This document shows, piece by piece, positions 22,830-32,905 of a stretch of DNA of 64,000 bases. A program made the translations under genes and the position numbers. Where the stretch lies: NCBI RefSeq assembly GCF_000143415.4, contig NW_003314302.1, forward strand, positions 832,085 to 896,084, written 5' to 3'. The notes under the pieces are model-generated. The model did not search any database, had not been told where the DNA came from, and saw only the letters and a program-made list of their open reading frames with translations. The stretch comes from Selaginella moellendorffii. Its lineage: Eukaryota; Streptophyta; Lycopodiopsida; Selaginellales; Selaginellaceae. How positions within the stretch are numbered: position 1 is the first letter of the stretch; each line of letters begins with the position of its first letter.

Positions 22830-25380
22830 TAGGCAGTCTCGAGGTTTGACAATGAAAAGCCTGATCAATCGTGCCTACTAACCGTTCCAAGTTCGACTTT
22901 ATGTATTATACGCTTTGTCTGAAGACCATAACAACTTACATTTACATGCATGGCAAGATTGAAGTTATGTAGTTGTTGCGGCAGGCGTCAACTCTATCAA
23001 ACTTTGAGCAGCACATGGCTTTGATCCTAAATATTTAAATAGTTTGAATATTTTTTCAAAATAAATGCCATAAAACATTATTAGGAAAATTTGCAGAATA
23101 TATTAGTAAATTACAGTCATTTTGAATAGTAAATAATGTTGGTAATTCACAATAATTATCTTTATGGCAATTAGTATTAGTAGCTCAGATGGATTCTTTA
23201 TTATCATATAAAACCAGATTACCATCAAGTTGTAAGACTAGAAAGCAATTTTGAAAACATTTTCATAAGACTTTTAGTTTTCCAAATTAAAGTATTTTCT
23301 GAATATAATACAAGGCTACAAGTAGAATCCAATAGCAAAGATTTTTACCATTTGGAAATATCAAAAAGTTAACTTAAAACCAAAAAATCAAAGTATTAGT
23401 TTTAAGATTGCAGTAAAAATCATCAAACTAGAAGTTATAATATAATTATTTTTGCAATAAAAGTCCAGGACTGCCTCTGAGTTTAAATTGTATAAAATAA
23501 TTAACAGAAAAAAAGTCAGATAAATTTTCTTTAAAGAACTAATCCTACCATATAAAAGATTTTCAAAACCTAATTTTAAACTTTCACCATAAACAGTTTC
23601 AGGTGTAGATGTAATACTACATTGATACTTTGTTTAATAATGATATCAACGAATCCATTAGAAGTACATTAATATATTACCATATGTTATCAAGTAAGGT
23701 TTTTTATATTTTATTTTAGTTAATACATTTTCACAGATTCTACAATATTATCAATATCATGTGGATTTAATATTCCAATTCTTCCAAAAGTTTCATGTTT
23801 ATTTGGAGCAGTAGTAAATTTTATACTTAAAAAAGTAAATAAAACATAAAAAGTGATAAATATGGACTATAAGCCATTATAGATATTATTATGAAGGTAT
23901 TTATCTAACCTAAAAAAATGATTCATGCTTATGTACCATTTCTTGCATATGAAGATGCCAAGTTTCTATTGGGCTTGGTCTTAATACAGGTACCACACTC
24001 TCATACTATCTTAACCTGTTTGGAGAAAGGGGAATTTGGGGACTAATCTGCATGCCTGATCAATTTGGATCCTCTTAATGGTTTTGTCGTTATTTATTTA
24101 GTAAAATAAAAATAATAATCTGTGATAAAATATTACAGCATTTATAAGTGGGAGATTGAACATCAAATTTACAGCATGGTACAACATTCCATAGGTGCTA
24201 GATATGAGTACTTTGCTGTTGTTGATGGTTTATGGAGAGCTTTATTCTTTCAATTCAGGCTAAAGCTCTAATGTTTTCAACTACTGGTGAATTGTATACT
24301 TTTGGCAAACATGAGCAGCTTGGGTAGGGGTATTCCTGTAGAGTCTTAGAAGTTGGATAATGCTAAAGAAATTATGTATATTGTGGCAAATGGTTTCATA
24401 TTAACACAAATTTTTTTGTAGTATTGCTAGCATGATACTATCTTTGTAGGGGGCATTCCCAAATGTATAATTGGGATAGGATGGCTGATTGCCTTAGAAA
24501 TTAGACTAATGCCAATTATACCATGTTGCTACTTGTTCTATCATATGTGTTCCCAAATGTATAACAGGGATAGAATGGGGATTGCCTTTGAAATTAGTCT
24601 AATACTAAATAGGTGATGTTTTTGGTTTGCTTAAGCAAACCTGTAGGATGGTAGTGGATATATTTAGAAATATGCTTAGATATTTTATGATATTCTACCA
24701 TCTAATGATTGTTATATATTTAGATTAATCTTGTATTTATAATTTATAAACATTTTTATAATATATAAATTTTCATAAACCCTCCTAGTATATTAATTTT
24801 TATTCTATAATTTAATGCAATAAAATTAATTTTGCATTTATAAATTACAAACATGCTTATAATTATAAACTTTATTTGATCAATTGGATTAATAAGTAAG
24901 AATAATACTACTATTAAGAAAACCAAGTGTTACTACATGCAACGTGTAGCAACTTATTGTAATTTTGATTCCCAATCTAATTAAATTTATTACAAACCTA
25001 AAATACAAGAATAAATTTTATGTATTTATATTTTAATACCTTTCAATTACTTCCAGAATTAATATATTCATATTTTATAAATAGATACAAATTATGATTC
25101 AAAAATTTTAAGTATTTTTAAAACTTTATATGATAGTTTTAAAATCATTATTTAAGGTAATTATGTTGGAAAAAGAGCAAACGCTTTTTGGGGAAGACAT
25201 GACGAGTTTAGCTGTTTGAACACCTTGCAACAAGAGAGCTGCCACATAGGCAGCAGGGCAGAGTAGACACTTCGTCAATTCTTTAAATTAAAATGCAATT
25301 TCACGAGCAAAATCACTGCTTTTCCTTTCGTTCTCTTTTCGAAGTTCCCATATTTTCAACAGTGTTGAGATCCTGAAACC
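22830..25380. other. AT-rich intergenic DNA
   Basis: Very AT-rich with no long frames. It contains one recognisable gene relic (24205-24415) and two short related blocks ('cccaaatgtataa...gggata', near 24460 and 24550) that resemble the end of repeat family B near 3815. Confidence 0.6.
24205..24415 (+). pseudogene. Decayed copy of the RCC1 gene 3' end, including an intron
   Basis: Aligns by eye with 20290-20500 of the RCC1 gene in opposite orientation. 'gttgatggtttatggagagc' matches the donor region of the penultimate intron, 'gctctaatgttttcaactactggtgaattgtat' (in two parts) matches the acceptor and last exon, and 'gagcagcttggg' and 'cctgtagagt' follow. Stops and substitutions are frequent and AT-biased. 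Because the intron is present, this is a DNA-level duplication. Confidence 0.75.
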
Positions 25381-25393
25381 AAAAAGTGATGAA

Positions 25394-27584
25394 TCAAACA
25401 GATGATTTGCATTTAGCGTTACCTGTTTTAGGTTCCTCCAGAACTTTTTCTGCTCTATGCACTCTCTCCCAAGCCTCTCGAGCCTGCAAGATGTTAAAAG
25501 TTAGTATCATGACCTCAGTAGCTCTTTTCCTCACTTGTTTTTGCCAGTTTGTCGAGAGGGTAACGATTGTGAGGAGAGTCGCTTGAGTTGCAATGCCGCA
25601 AACTATGCCAATCCACAAACCCTGTAAAGAGAGTCAGAAAACTAAGATGCACGAGGAGAAAGTCAGACATACCCTTCCCTTCAGATCGAAGAAGAAAGCC
25701 AAAACTGATCCCAATGGTAAACCCACAATATAATATGCTCCAAGGTTTGCAACGGCGCCTAAACCTTGCCATCCACAGCCTCTAGCTACACCTGCATACA
25801 ATCAAAGTTTAGCTAGAGAAAAACTTAAAACAACAAGCGAGGACCTGAAAAAATCCCTTGAATAGGATCCAGAACACTTATGAGTGTTGTAAGTGGCATT
25901 AAGCTTGCTACGTACTTGACGACCTCCTCCTCGTTGCTGAAGGCATATCCCAAGACGTTCCGCGTCGAGAGCAACAGTGTAGCAACTAGGCAGGAATCCA
26001 AAAGTCCAATGCTAATTGTCACACATACTGCAGTCTTTGCGGACACTGGGTGCCCAGCTCCAAGTTCATTTGACACTCGAGTGCTGCCAAAGGAAAAACT
26101 TATAAAATTGCAAAGGAAAAAAAAGCTTTTTGAGTCAATTCTCTTACCTTGCTGCCGCACTCAGGCCATAAGGAACCATATAGCACAGAGACAATGTGTT
26201 TAATCTGCAACAGAACAGATGAGGACCACAAACTCTAGTTTCCCACAAACTTACATAATCGAGAAAGCTGACGTTTCAAGTTGAGGGTTGGGCAAAATTC
26301 CGGAAAGAAGTACGAGAGTTTCGAACGACCAGTACTCAAAGCTGCCAGAACACGAAAAATTCAGCACTGCTTTAAACCATAGAACACTTTCTTACCAGAT
26401 CATAACCGCCGAAGGTATAGCGAGCCGGAAAAAGCCTCTGAAGTCTTGAAAAGCCTCCGCCGAGAAAGTGGTCCACGTCTTCTGACATGTCTTCGAGAAC
26501 TTGACATAGCTCGCCAGTAGTATGGCATTGAGCCAGTTGGAAAAAGTCGCTGCTATGGCGGCCCCCTTGATACCAAACTCAAGCTTGTAGACAAAAACCC
26601 AGCACAGTGGAATGTGGACACACAGCGTGAACAGCGAGCACAACATCATCGGGATCACGGCACTCTGCGTCTGTAGGAACTTGACAAGCGGCTGGAGAGC
26701 CGAGTAGGCAACCAGTCCCGGGATCAACCATCGAGCGTAGATCCCAGCGTTGTAAGAGATGACCGGATCCTGTCCCAGGGCCTTGAGAAGATGTTCCACG
26801 TTGAGCCACACGACGGCAATCGGTACGCATAGGATGAGGAGGACTACAACAGCTCTTTGTAGATAAATGCCAAGTAAGTGATACTGCCGTGCTCCAAACG
26901 CTTGTCCGCAAAGAGTTTCAATACCACTGGCCATGCCCATCTAGACAAAAAAAGTGTCAACAACAAAACTGTGAGCGACACGCCCTGACACGATAGATAC
27001 AGATTGAAAGGCTGACTGGGAGGACAAAATAACCAGTCAAGACGATAAACTAAAGGACAAGGAAGCATATGTGAGCCATACGTACCAGAAAAAAACCCTC
27101 AAACATCAAATAGGAAACTCCAACTTACATGTTTCACACGAAGAACACACTAGGAAGCGAGAATGAAAACGAAAAATCTCTTCGCGATGATGCAAAAGTT
27201 ATGCGGTTGAAATGCTCTAGCTCTCGAATTTCGCCGAATTTCGACACGTACCAGGAAGCTGAAGCCAGTGACAACGCAAAAGGACGTGGCGAGGGAAGCG
27301 CTGGCGAGCTGGAGCTCCCCCAAGTGCCCCACGAGCATGACCGACGTGACCTGGATCAAAAACTGGAGGAGATTGACGCAGATCATCGGCAGCGCAATGT
27401 AGCACTGGCGCTTCACCTCCTCCCACAGCACCAATCGGTCCTCCTCCTCGAGGCAATCCAATGCTCTGCCGCTGTCAGCCTTGCGATCGTCATTCTTGAG
27501 CGCCGGCGCCGCCGATCCGGAGCTCTCTGTGCATGGTGTGGATTCCTCGCCGGGCAGCAGCGCCACGCGAAGATCCGCGGCCAT
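25394..27584 (-). CDS. MATE-family (DETOX) multidrug and toxic compound extrusion transporter
   Basis: Exons: 27584-27252, 26940-26396, 26341-26255, 26204-26148, 26083-25845, 25791-25673 and 25621-25394; phases agree and give about 535 residues. Typical plant MATE features: 'ALPMICVNLLQFLIQVTSVM' (TM1), 'GHLGELQLA', 'GMASGIETLCGQAFGA', 'SFETLVLLSGILPNPQLETS', 'GLSAAASTRVSNELGAG' and 'GVARGCGWQGLGAVANLGAY'. About 12 membrane helices export organic cations or flavonoids in exchange for H+ (family knowledge); vacuolar or plasma membrane. The first intron is 311 nt, long for this genome. Near the C-terminus 25513-25484 (30 nt) starts GT and ends AG but is also in frame; I read it as coding. An optional last intron (donor near 25429) would give a slightly different tail. 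Confidence 0.92.
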
Positions 27585-27802
27585 GACCTAAAATAAGAAT
27601 TGCGCTAGGCGCCAATTCCACCGCCTTCTCTCGAGCTTAGAACCCTACAATTCCAATGCCCAAGAGTGGCATTATTAGAATTTCCAAAGGAGCAAAGAAT
27701 TAGCGAGCACATACCCCTGTCAATATCACTAATCGGAGTTCCTGCCATACACGAGTTCTTCCTTCCTTTCGTCCTTTTGTCTGGATCCTTTAAAGTAGTT
27801 GT

Positions 27803-27875
27803 CGCGGTGGACAGGGTTCGAACCTATGACTTTCTGCTCTGGAAACAGATGCTCTATCCACTGAACTATAAGCTC
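27803..27875 (-). pseudogene. tRNA-like sequence (tRNA-Arg-derived, anticodon CCA), degraded acceptor
   Basis: On the minus strand there is a D-arm GTTC...GAGC, an anticodon stem TCTGT/GCAGA with loop TTCCAGA (anticodon CCA), and a T-arm ATAGG-TTCGAAC-CCTGT. The body resembles plant tRNA-Arg(CCT) with one anticodon change. The 5' acceptor half (GAGCTTA) does not pair with the 3' half (CCACCGC), so it is probably a tRNA pseudogene or the head of a SINE. Confidence 0.6.
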
Positions 27876-28198
27876 TTAGAATTTACTAGATATTTACTAA
27901 TAAGTATAATTAATTTTATTAGGGAATGCCGCGTCAATCTCAATGGAATTTTCCAGCTCCAGCTCTTGGCCAGTCAAGAGAAGCATCTGGATTGTGTTCT
28001 GTGCGACCACGCATTTGGAGTGCTGTGGTTTTCTCGTCGTCGCGATTCCAGTGGTATCAACATGTCTTTCCTCTTCAGATATACTACACAGCTCTTCGCA
28101 TTTTCCAGTTCCAGAGTTTTCTTCCGATGTTTTCTTGTGCTGGTCAGTGACTGAGAAAACATTGTACCGTCGCACCTCCCGCCCAAGCCCATGGTTTT

Positions 28199-28429
28199 TT
28201 ACTCCTTGCCTTTCTTATGCTGCTCCCACCACTGGAATATTTGATATCTCTCTCGACCATCCAGGCGATCCCTAAACCTCAATGGATTCTTGCCGACCTC
28301 CAACACACATCCATGAATCTTGTCACGTATGTTGAATCGCCGGACGAAGGGGGAGCGGCGAGTGAACGCAAAAGTTCCATGAGAACCGCTGAACTTTGGT
28401 GGAACAGCACTGACGACGAGTGTTTCCAT
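28199..28429 (-). CDS. Hypothetical 76-residue frame, doubtful
   Basis: An ATG-to-stop frame with gene-like composition ('RRFNIRDKIHGCVLEVGKNP', 'DGRERYQIFQWWEQHKKGK'). I do not recognise it. Its start region is duplicated near 30180 (with 'LETLVALAAP'), where the rest is missing, so it may be an exon or relic of a larger gene partly copied around the lectin gene. Confidence 0.3.
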   Translation of the reverse strand: METLVVSAVPPKFSGSHGTFAFTRRSPFVRRFNIRDKIHGCVLEVGKNPLRFRDRLDGRERYQIFQWWEQHKKGKE

Positions 28430-28690
28430 TCCTGACCGGAATGGGGCACTGCTCTTTCATCGATGCCTGCCACAGAGTGTTATCCATGGAGGCTTTCGAG
28501 CAAGGTAGCGCGTTCAGGTAAGTTTTCTTTTTAACTTTGTTCGTTCTTAACTCTACATTGTTCCCAGCTTGGAATGGTGGTCGTTAATTGAGTCACTCGG
28601 TGTCCCAAGCTTGAGATCTCCGTCTTCAGTAAAACAATTTTCGTTCCTATGACCAGTGTCAGCTCTAAGCGTTCGCGACACGGTTTCTTC
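28415..28690 (+). repeat. Direct duplication, left copy, flanking the lectin gene
   Basis: Shares 'gacgacgagtgtttcca' (28415s), 'ggtaagttttcttt' (28512), a 'ctacattgt.cc...' segment, 'aagctt/caagagatctc' and 'gtcttca..taaaac' with 30165-30400 in the same order. Divergence is substantial, so the duplication is old. Confidence 0.7.
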
Positions 28691-28944
28691 CTTATGGTAT
28701 CAAAGTAAGCGCTTACTCTTTACGATTTTTTTTTTTTTTTTTAAATAAAATTTCTAGCTCAAACAATCAAGGTTGTGAGAGGAAGTGAGATGCTTGCAAA
28801 CCAGCTTACAAGTGTTGAAAATTCTGATTGTACAGGGACAAGCAGTCCAATTTAAGGTACAAGCCAAATATGTTTTCAAGCCAAATGTACCAAGCAATCA
28901 CACCAGAGTCTTGGTGCTCGCATATCCAAAAGCAAATTCTCTCC

Positions 28945-28951
28945 TTTATAT
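28945..28951 (+). promoter_or_regulatory. TATA box of the B-lectin gene
   Basis: 'tttatat' lies about 45 nt upstream of the ATG at 28992. With a start site near 28976 the leader would be very short, so the second Met (29010-29012) could also be used. Confidence 0.45.
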
Positions 28952-28991
28952 CCGCAGTTCTCCTTAAGTAAATCTCAGGAGGACTCATGCA

Positions 28992-30011
28992 ATGAGACGA
29001 GGCAACTGTATGGCATTTTCTCGTTTCATGCTCTTGCTAATACTTCTCTCCCTCTGTGCTCTTCCCGAGTTGTATAACGCTGCGGATTTTACTCGTCAGC
29101 GCCCCAATTCCATAACACCGGGGATCCGAATGTTCTTGTTCAAGGAAATCGTCAAGCTGATTGATGGCATACCAAGGCATCTATCTTACTACAAAGAGAT
29201 GGGATTTATAACGATGCATCTCCCCACCGGAGATGGTAGGCTCGCAGAGGTTGCCATCCTCTGGGGAGAGCTGGAGAGGCCTTGGTACAAAGAAATTATG
29301 TGCAGTATATTTCCCACAGTGGGAATCCAGGCTCCAGCAGTTGCCCTGCAAAGAAATTTCAGGAAGCTCCTCGCTATCATGATGCATGATATTGCGAATC
29401 ATCTTCATGGCAGTGTTGAGGTCATCCAGGGAAGATACACTATGAGCTACACAGTTGCTGAAAAGAATAATAACGTAGACACGGTTTCAACAGGATTGGG
29501 CGATCCAAAAACTGCGTCTAGTAACAACATTACCAATGTTTATAATATTAATCAGTTCCAACATGATCCGGATTGGGGATTTTATAATGCTCCAAACTGT
29601 GATATCTACAAGACATGCCGGCGATCAGCTCCTCATGGATTCCACCAGGGTGTGCTGAGGATTGGAGAGGTGTTGGTCTCAACCAATGGGGAATATTTTG
29701 CCAAGATCCAAAACGATTGCAACTTTGTGGTTTACAAAGGCGATGCTATGAAGGATGATACGAGTCATCCAGTCTGGGATAGTGGCACGGTTGGAGCTGG
29801 AGCTGGATGTTTTGTTCGCTTGCAAATGGATGGCAACCTTGTTTTGTATGATCAGAACTTTAAGGTGATATGGACATACGGCTTCTATTGTAAGAGGCCT
29901 TGTTGGTTGGCACTGGCCTTGTGCTTGCAAAACAATGGTCTTCTTACAGTGGAAAATACTGATGGGGAAAGAATGACCTTATGGTTCAGCAAGCCTGGAT
30001 TTCACCATTGA
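28992..30011 (+). CDS. Secreted protein with C-terminal B-type (GNA-like) mannose-binding lectin domain
   Basis: Intronless, 339 residues. Residues 8-30 are a signal peptide ('MLLLILLSLCALP' core), so it is extracellular or apoplastic. Residues about 35-210 form a domain I do not recognise. From about residue 220 there is a bulb-lectin/GNA-like beta-prism: 'GEVLVSTNGEYFAKIQNDCN' then 'FVVY', 'RLQMDGNLVLYDQN', and a third repeat around 'LCLQNNGLLTVEN'. The mannose-binding consensus is QxDxNxVxY: the second repeat fits (QMDGNLVLY), the first has Asn for Asp and Cys for the following residue, and the third is degenerate, so probably one site binds sugar. A defence or recognition role is inferred. 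The domain order (unknown domain then lectin) differs from lectin receptor kinases, and no kinase or membrane anchor is present. Confidence 0.8.
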   Translation: MRRGNCMAFSRFMLLLILLSLCALPELYNAADFTRQRPNSITPGIRMFLFKEIVKLIDGIPRHLSYYKEMGFITMHLPTGDGRLAEVAILWGELERPWYKEIMCSIFPTVGIQAPAVALQRNFRKLLAIMMHDIANHLHGSVEVIQGRYTMSYTVAEKNNNVDTVSTGLGDPKTASSNNITNVYNINQFQHDPDWGFYNAPNCDIYKTCRRSAPHGFHQGVLRIGEVLVSTNGEYFAKIQNDCNFVVYKGDAMKDDTSHPVWDSGTVGAGAGCFVRLQMDGNLVLYDQNFKVIWTYGFYCKRPCWLALALCLQNNGLLTVENTDGERMTLWFSKPGFHH

Positions 30012-30159
30012 CATAGCAGATGTTGTAGCAGTTAACTTAAATTTTGCAATTTTAAAACTTTATCACTGATACTAATTTCTGCTAGACCGAGCCTAAAAGT
30101 GTTTGCTAAATCAAAATCTACTGGCTTTTCATATATACGAGACTAGAATGTGGAGCAGC

Positions 30160-30400
30160 AAGGGCGACGAGTGTTTCCAACTGGATGGAGAGTGATTCAT
30201 CGAGCAAGTTTTCGATTTTTCTGAAGTTGGTAGTGCATTCTTCTGGTAAGTTTTCTTTCGTTTTTAATTTCCTACATTGTGCCAGCTGATCGTTTGAGTT
30301 TCTTTGGGGGCTTTCAACTCCCAAGCTCAAGAGATCTCTGTCTTCACTAAACATTGTTTTTTTCCTGTCGCCAGGCTCAACTCTAAATATCATTACTTTT
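30160..30400 (+). repeat. Direct duplication, right copy, flanking the lectin gene
   Basis: Counterpart of 28415-28690. The pair brackets the lectin gene and suggests tandem duplication of a lectin-gene unit followed by loss, or insertion of the gene between duplicated flanks. Confidence 0.65.
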
Positions 30401-31240
30401 CGGTTATATAGTATCAGTGTAACATCAAGTCTCTGCCAACTATGATTGGAGCTTCCACGAGAAATAAATCTTTCCTCAGTAATTCTTACTGTAAGAATAC
30501 CATTATGTTACAAGCAAGGCCAGTCCCAATCAGCAAGGCCTCCTACAATAGAAGCTGTACAACCGGATCGTGTAATTCTCTTGAAACTTTATTTTCAGTA
30601 ATGATTTAACTTAGTGTATCTTCCCGCTAGCGTGAAATTTCTTTGCAGCCCAAATTCTCTCCACATAGGATGGCAACCCCATGGCTTTATAGTAAGATAG
30701 ATCCTAGGCAATGTTGTCAATCAACTTGGATGCTCACGAGTAAAGTCCGTGGCATTACAGAACTCGAGAGAACGAGCGCCAAAACTCTGGTGTGAATTGT
30801 TTGGTACATTTGGTGCAGAGGACTACGCAAAGCAAGCATGTAACTTCTACAATGAAAACATTTCAAAATAGTGGGTCTGCATCGGGTCTGTCCTGTATAA
30901 TCCTGTTTTAACTTACCTCATTTATTCGAACATCTTTGCCTTGGCATTAATTAAATTCCTTTACTAAGGATCCCACCTATCTTACCAACTCTAGCTTGAT
31001 CAATACTTAGGTCCAGCTATTTATTATATAACCAACAAGGTTTTACTCCACATATTCTCAAACTTTCTCTCCATCCCTCTCCTTATGTTAGATTGAACTT
31101 AAAAAAATTTAATCCAAATATAAATAATAAATGGTAAATATACTTATCTGTAGTTTTAAGTTTACAAATAAGTTCATGTAATTATATCAAATTTATTTGG
31201 AGTTTGATTGTATCAAAAGGTATAAAATATCTTGATTAAA
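30401..31240. other. Intergenic region without recognisable genes
   Basis: Moderately AT-rich, with stops in all frames and no repeat shared with the rest of the window that I could see. Confidence 0.5.
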
Positions 31241-31251
31241 ATTAATCGCGA

Positions 31252-32580
31252 CTACCAGAAATGCGATGAATCGATCTTCTTGCTGCAGCAAAAGCAAAAG
31301 CCCACCGTCGTAAACGGGACGCTGGAAATCCTCCTCCACCTGGGCGATCCCTCGGAGAAGTCACACACCCCCGCCAGCGCCGAGTCCTCGCAGTAGCCCA
31401 CAACGTAGAGCAAATCCCCGGCCGTGGCACACGCCAGCTGAAAGAAGCCCAGCCGCGATCCAAAGCTCAGCGGGCACAGCTCGCTCGTCGCCGTCACCTC
31501 CACCCACGCATCCCTCTTCCTCTCCAAAAACTTGTAAACCCGGATGCACAGCCGGTCCGACTCGCACGACGCCGCCACCAAGTGAAGATAGCCGTGAAAC
31601 TCCACGATCACCGCGTCCTCGGCCCGCTCAAACGGGAACATACTGTACTCCTCCCAGAACCCCTCTGCGGCGTCGAATCCCAGCAGCACGATCCGGTACT
31701 CGACCTGCTCAAACCCATACGGATCCACCCCCGCGTCGATCTCGTCCTCCACCAGCACGAAGAACTTCTCGTCCCGGACCGAGCACGCGTACTTGGAGTC
31801 CCTCGAGTCGCGCAGCTTTGGATGCCCCTCGCCAACCTCCTCCCAGTCGCAGTCGGTCGGGCAGTAGAGCCGCGTCCCCCAGCCGTCGCAGCTCGAGGCC
31901 ACCAGCAAGTGGTGGCACCGCGAGTGGGACGCATCGTCGCCCAGGAACGTCCACACCACCGGCGTCACCGGCTCGCGGGAGCGCGGGTATCCCGAGTAGG
32001 CCACCGTTCGCTTCCTCCTCGTGATCGGGCTAAACACGTCGATCAACAGGTCCCTGCACGGCTCCTGCATCACGTAAACCAGCCCGCCGGTGCTCGAGAC
32101 CACCGTCCAGCGAGGTCCCGAGTGGTTCTTCACCAGGAAGTCGAGAGGGACGCTGTACCACCTATCCGTTTCCGGGTCGTAGGCATGGAGGTCGTCCTTC
32201 ACTGTGTCGTCCAGTGTCGTGGAGACGAACAGCCACGGAGGTTGCGACGACACTGCCTGCTCGAAGTGAGGGGACTCGATCAGCTTCTGCCAGCGCTTGC
32301 ACACTGTTCTAGCCCGGACCACCCCTGCCCACGGTAGCCGCTCGAAAACACGTACCCAGACATCGTCGGGAACATATGATTGACAAGCCATTGACGACGA
32401 GCTAGCGACTTCTTCTTCTTTGAAGACTTCACCATACTCGAGCTCTCTGGCAGCACTTGTCCCTGTCCCTGTATCTACTCCTTGTCCTGTTTTTTCCACT
32501 TCCACTCGAGCTATTTCCTCGAGACTGGAAGTAGTTCTCTCGGCCAAGTCTGCCATTGTTTCTCCTGTCCCTATGTACAC
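31252..32580 (-). CDS. F-box protein with kelch/galactose-oxidase-like C-terminal region
   Basis: Single exon, up to 442 residues. A Ser/Thr/Glu-rich N-terminus precedes a classical F-box ('YVPDDVWVRVFERLPWAGVV', then 'RARTVCKRWQKL', about 69-101), which docks SKP1 in an SCF ubiquitin ligase. The rest has kelch-like strands: 'YDPETDRWYSVPLDFL', 'GGLVYVMQE', 'LLIDVFSPITRRKR', 'EFHGYLHLVAASCESD' and 'GDLLYVVGYCED', and should select the substrate. The layout resembles plant single-exon F-box/kelch proteins of the UFO/SKIP type. A TATA-like TATACT at 32606-32601 predicts a start site near 32576, so the second Met at 32556 (giving 434 residues) is the more likely start. The GC-rich antisense frames are shadows. 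Confidence 0.88.
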   Translation of the reverse strand: MYIGTGETMADLAERTTSSLEEIARVEVEKTGQGVDTGTGTSAARELEYGEVFKEEEVASSSSMACQSYVPDDVWVRVFERLPWAGVVRARTVCKRWQKLIESPHFEQAVSSQPPWLFVSTTLDDTVKDDLHAYDPETDRWYSVPLDFLVKNHSGPRWTVVSSTGGLVYVMQEPCRDLLIDVFSPITRRKRTVAYSGYPRSREPVTPVVWTFLGDDASHSRCHHLLVASSCDGWGTRLYCPTDCDWEEVGEGHPKLRDSRDSKYACSVRDEKFFVLVEDEIDAGVDPYGFEQVEYRIVLLGFDAAEGFWEEYSMFPFERAEDAVIVEFHGYLHLVAASCESDRLCIRVYKFLERKRDAWVEVTATSELCPLSFGSRLGFFQLACATAGDLLYVVGYCEDSALAGVCDFSEGSPRWRRISSVPFTTVGFCFCCSKKIDSSHFW

Positions 32581-32905
32581 TTGGAACTTCAGTCCACACT
32601 AGTATACAAGTGCGTCTCTTCGTAGCGGAGAGGCACCAGTCAACCAACGGTCCAGATCTATAGCTACAAATTAAAAAGAAACCTGGAAAGTACAGTAAAA
32701 AATCAGCAGCCAGCAGAACTGTACCTGCCATGGCTGCTCCTGTGATGTTTAGAGCTATATGAAGCAGTAAGAAGCCTGCGAGCAAACTGATGTTTAGCAT
32801 TCTACTATTAGAGGCTCAGAAGTACCTGAGAGTTTCTCTTTTCGGAAGCATCAGGAGTGCCGCAAATTCAAGCTGGACCTCTGAGCGCGAAGAAGATAGT
32901 TTACA

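Noticed and set aside
31582-32337. 251-codon plus-strand frame
   Set aside because: Antisense to the F-box gene; Arg/His/Pro-rich composition typical of a shadow frame.
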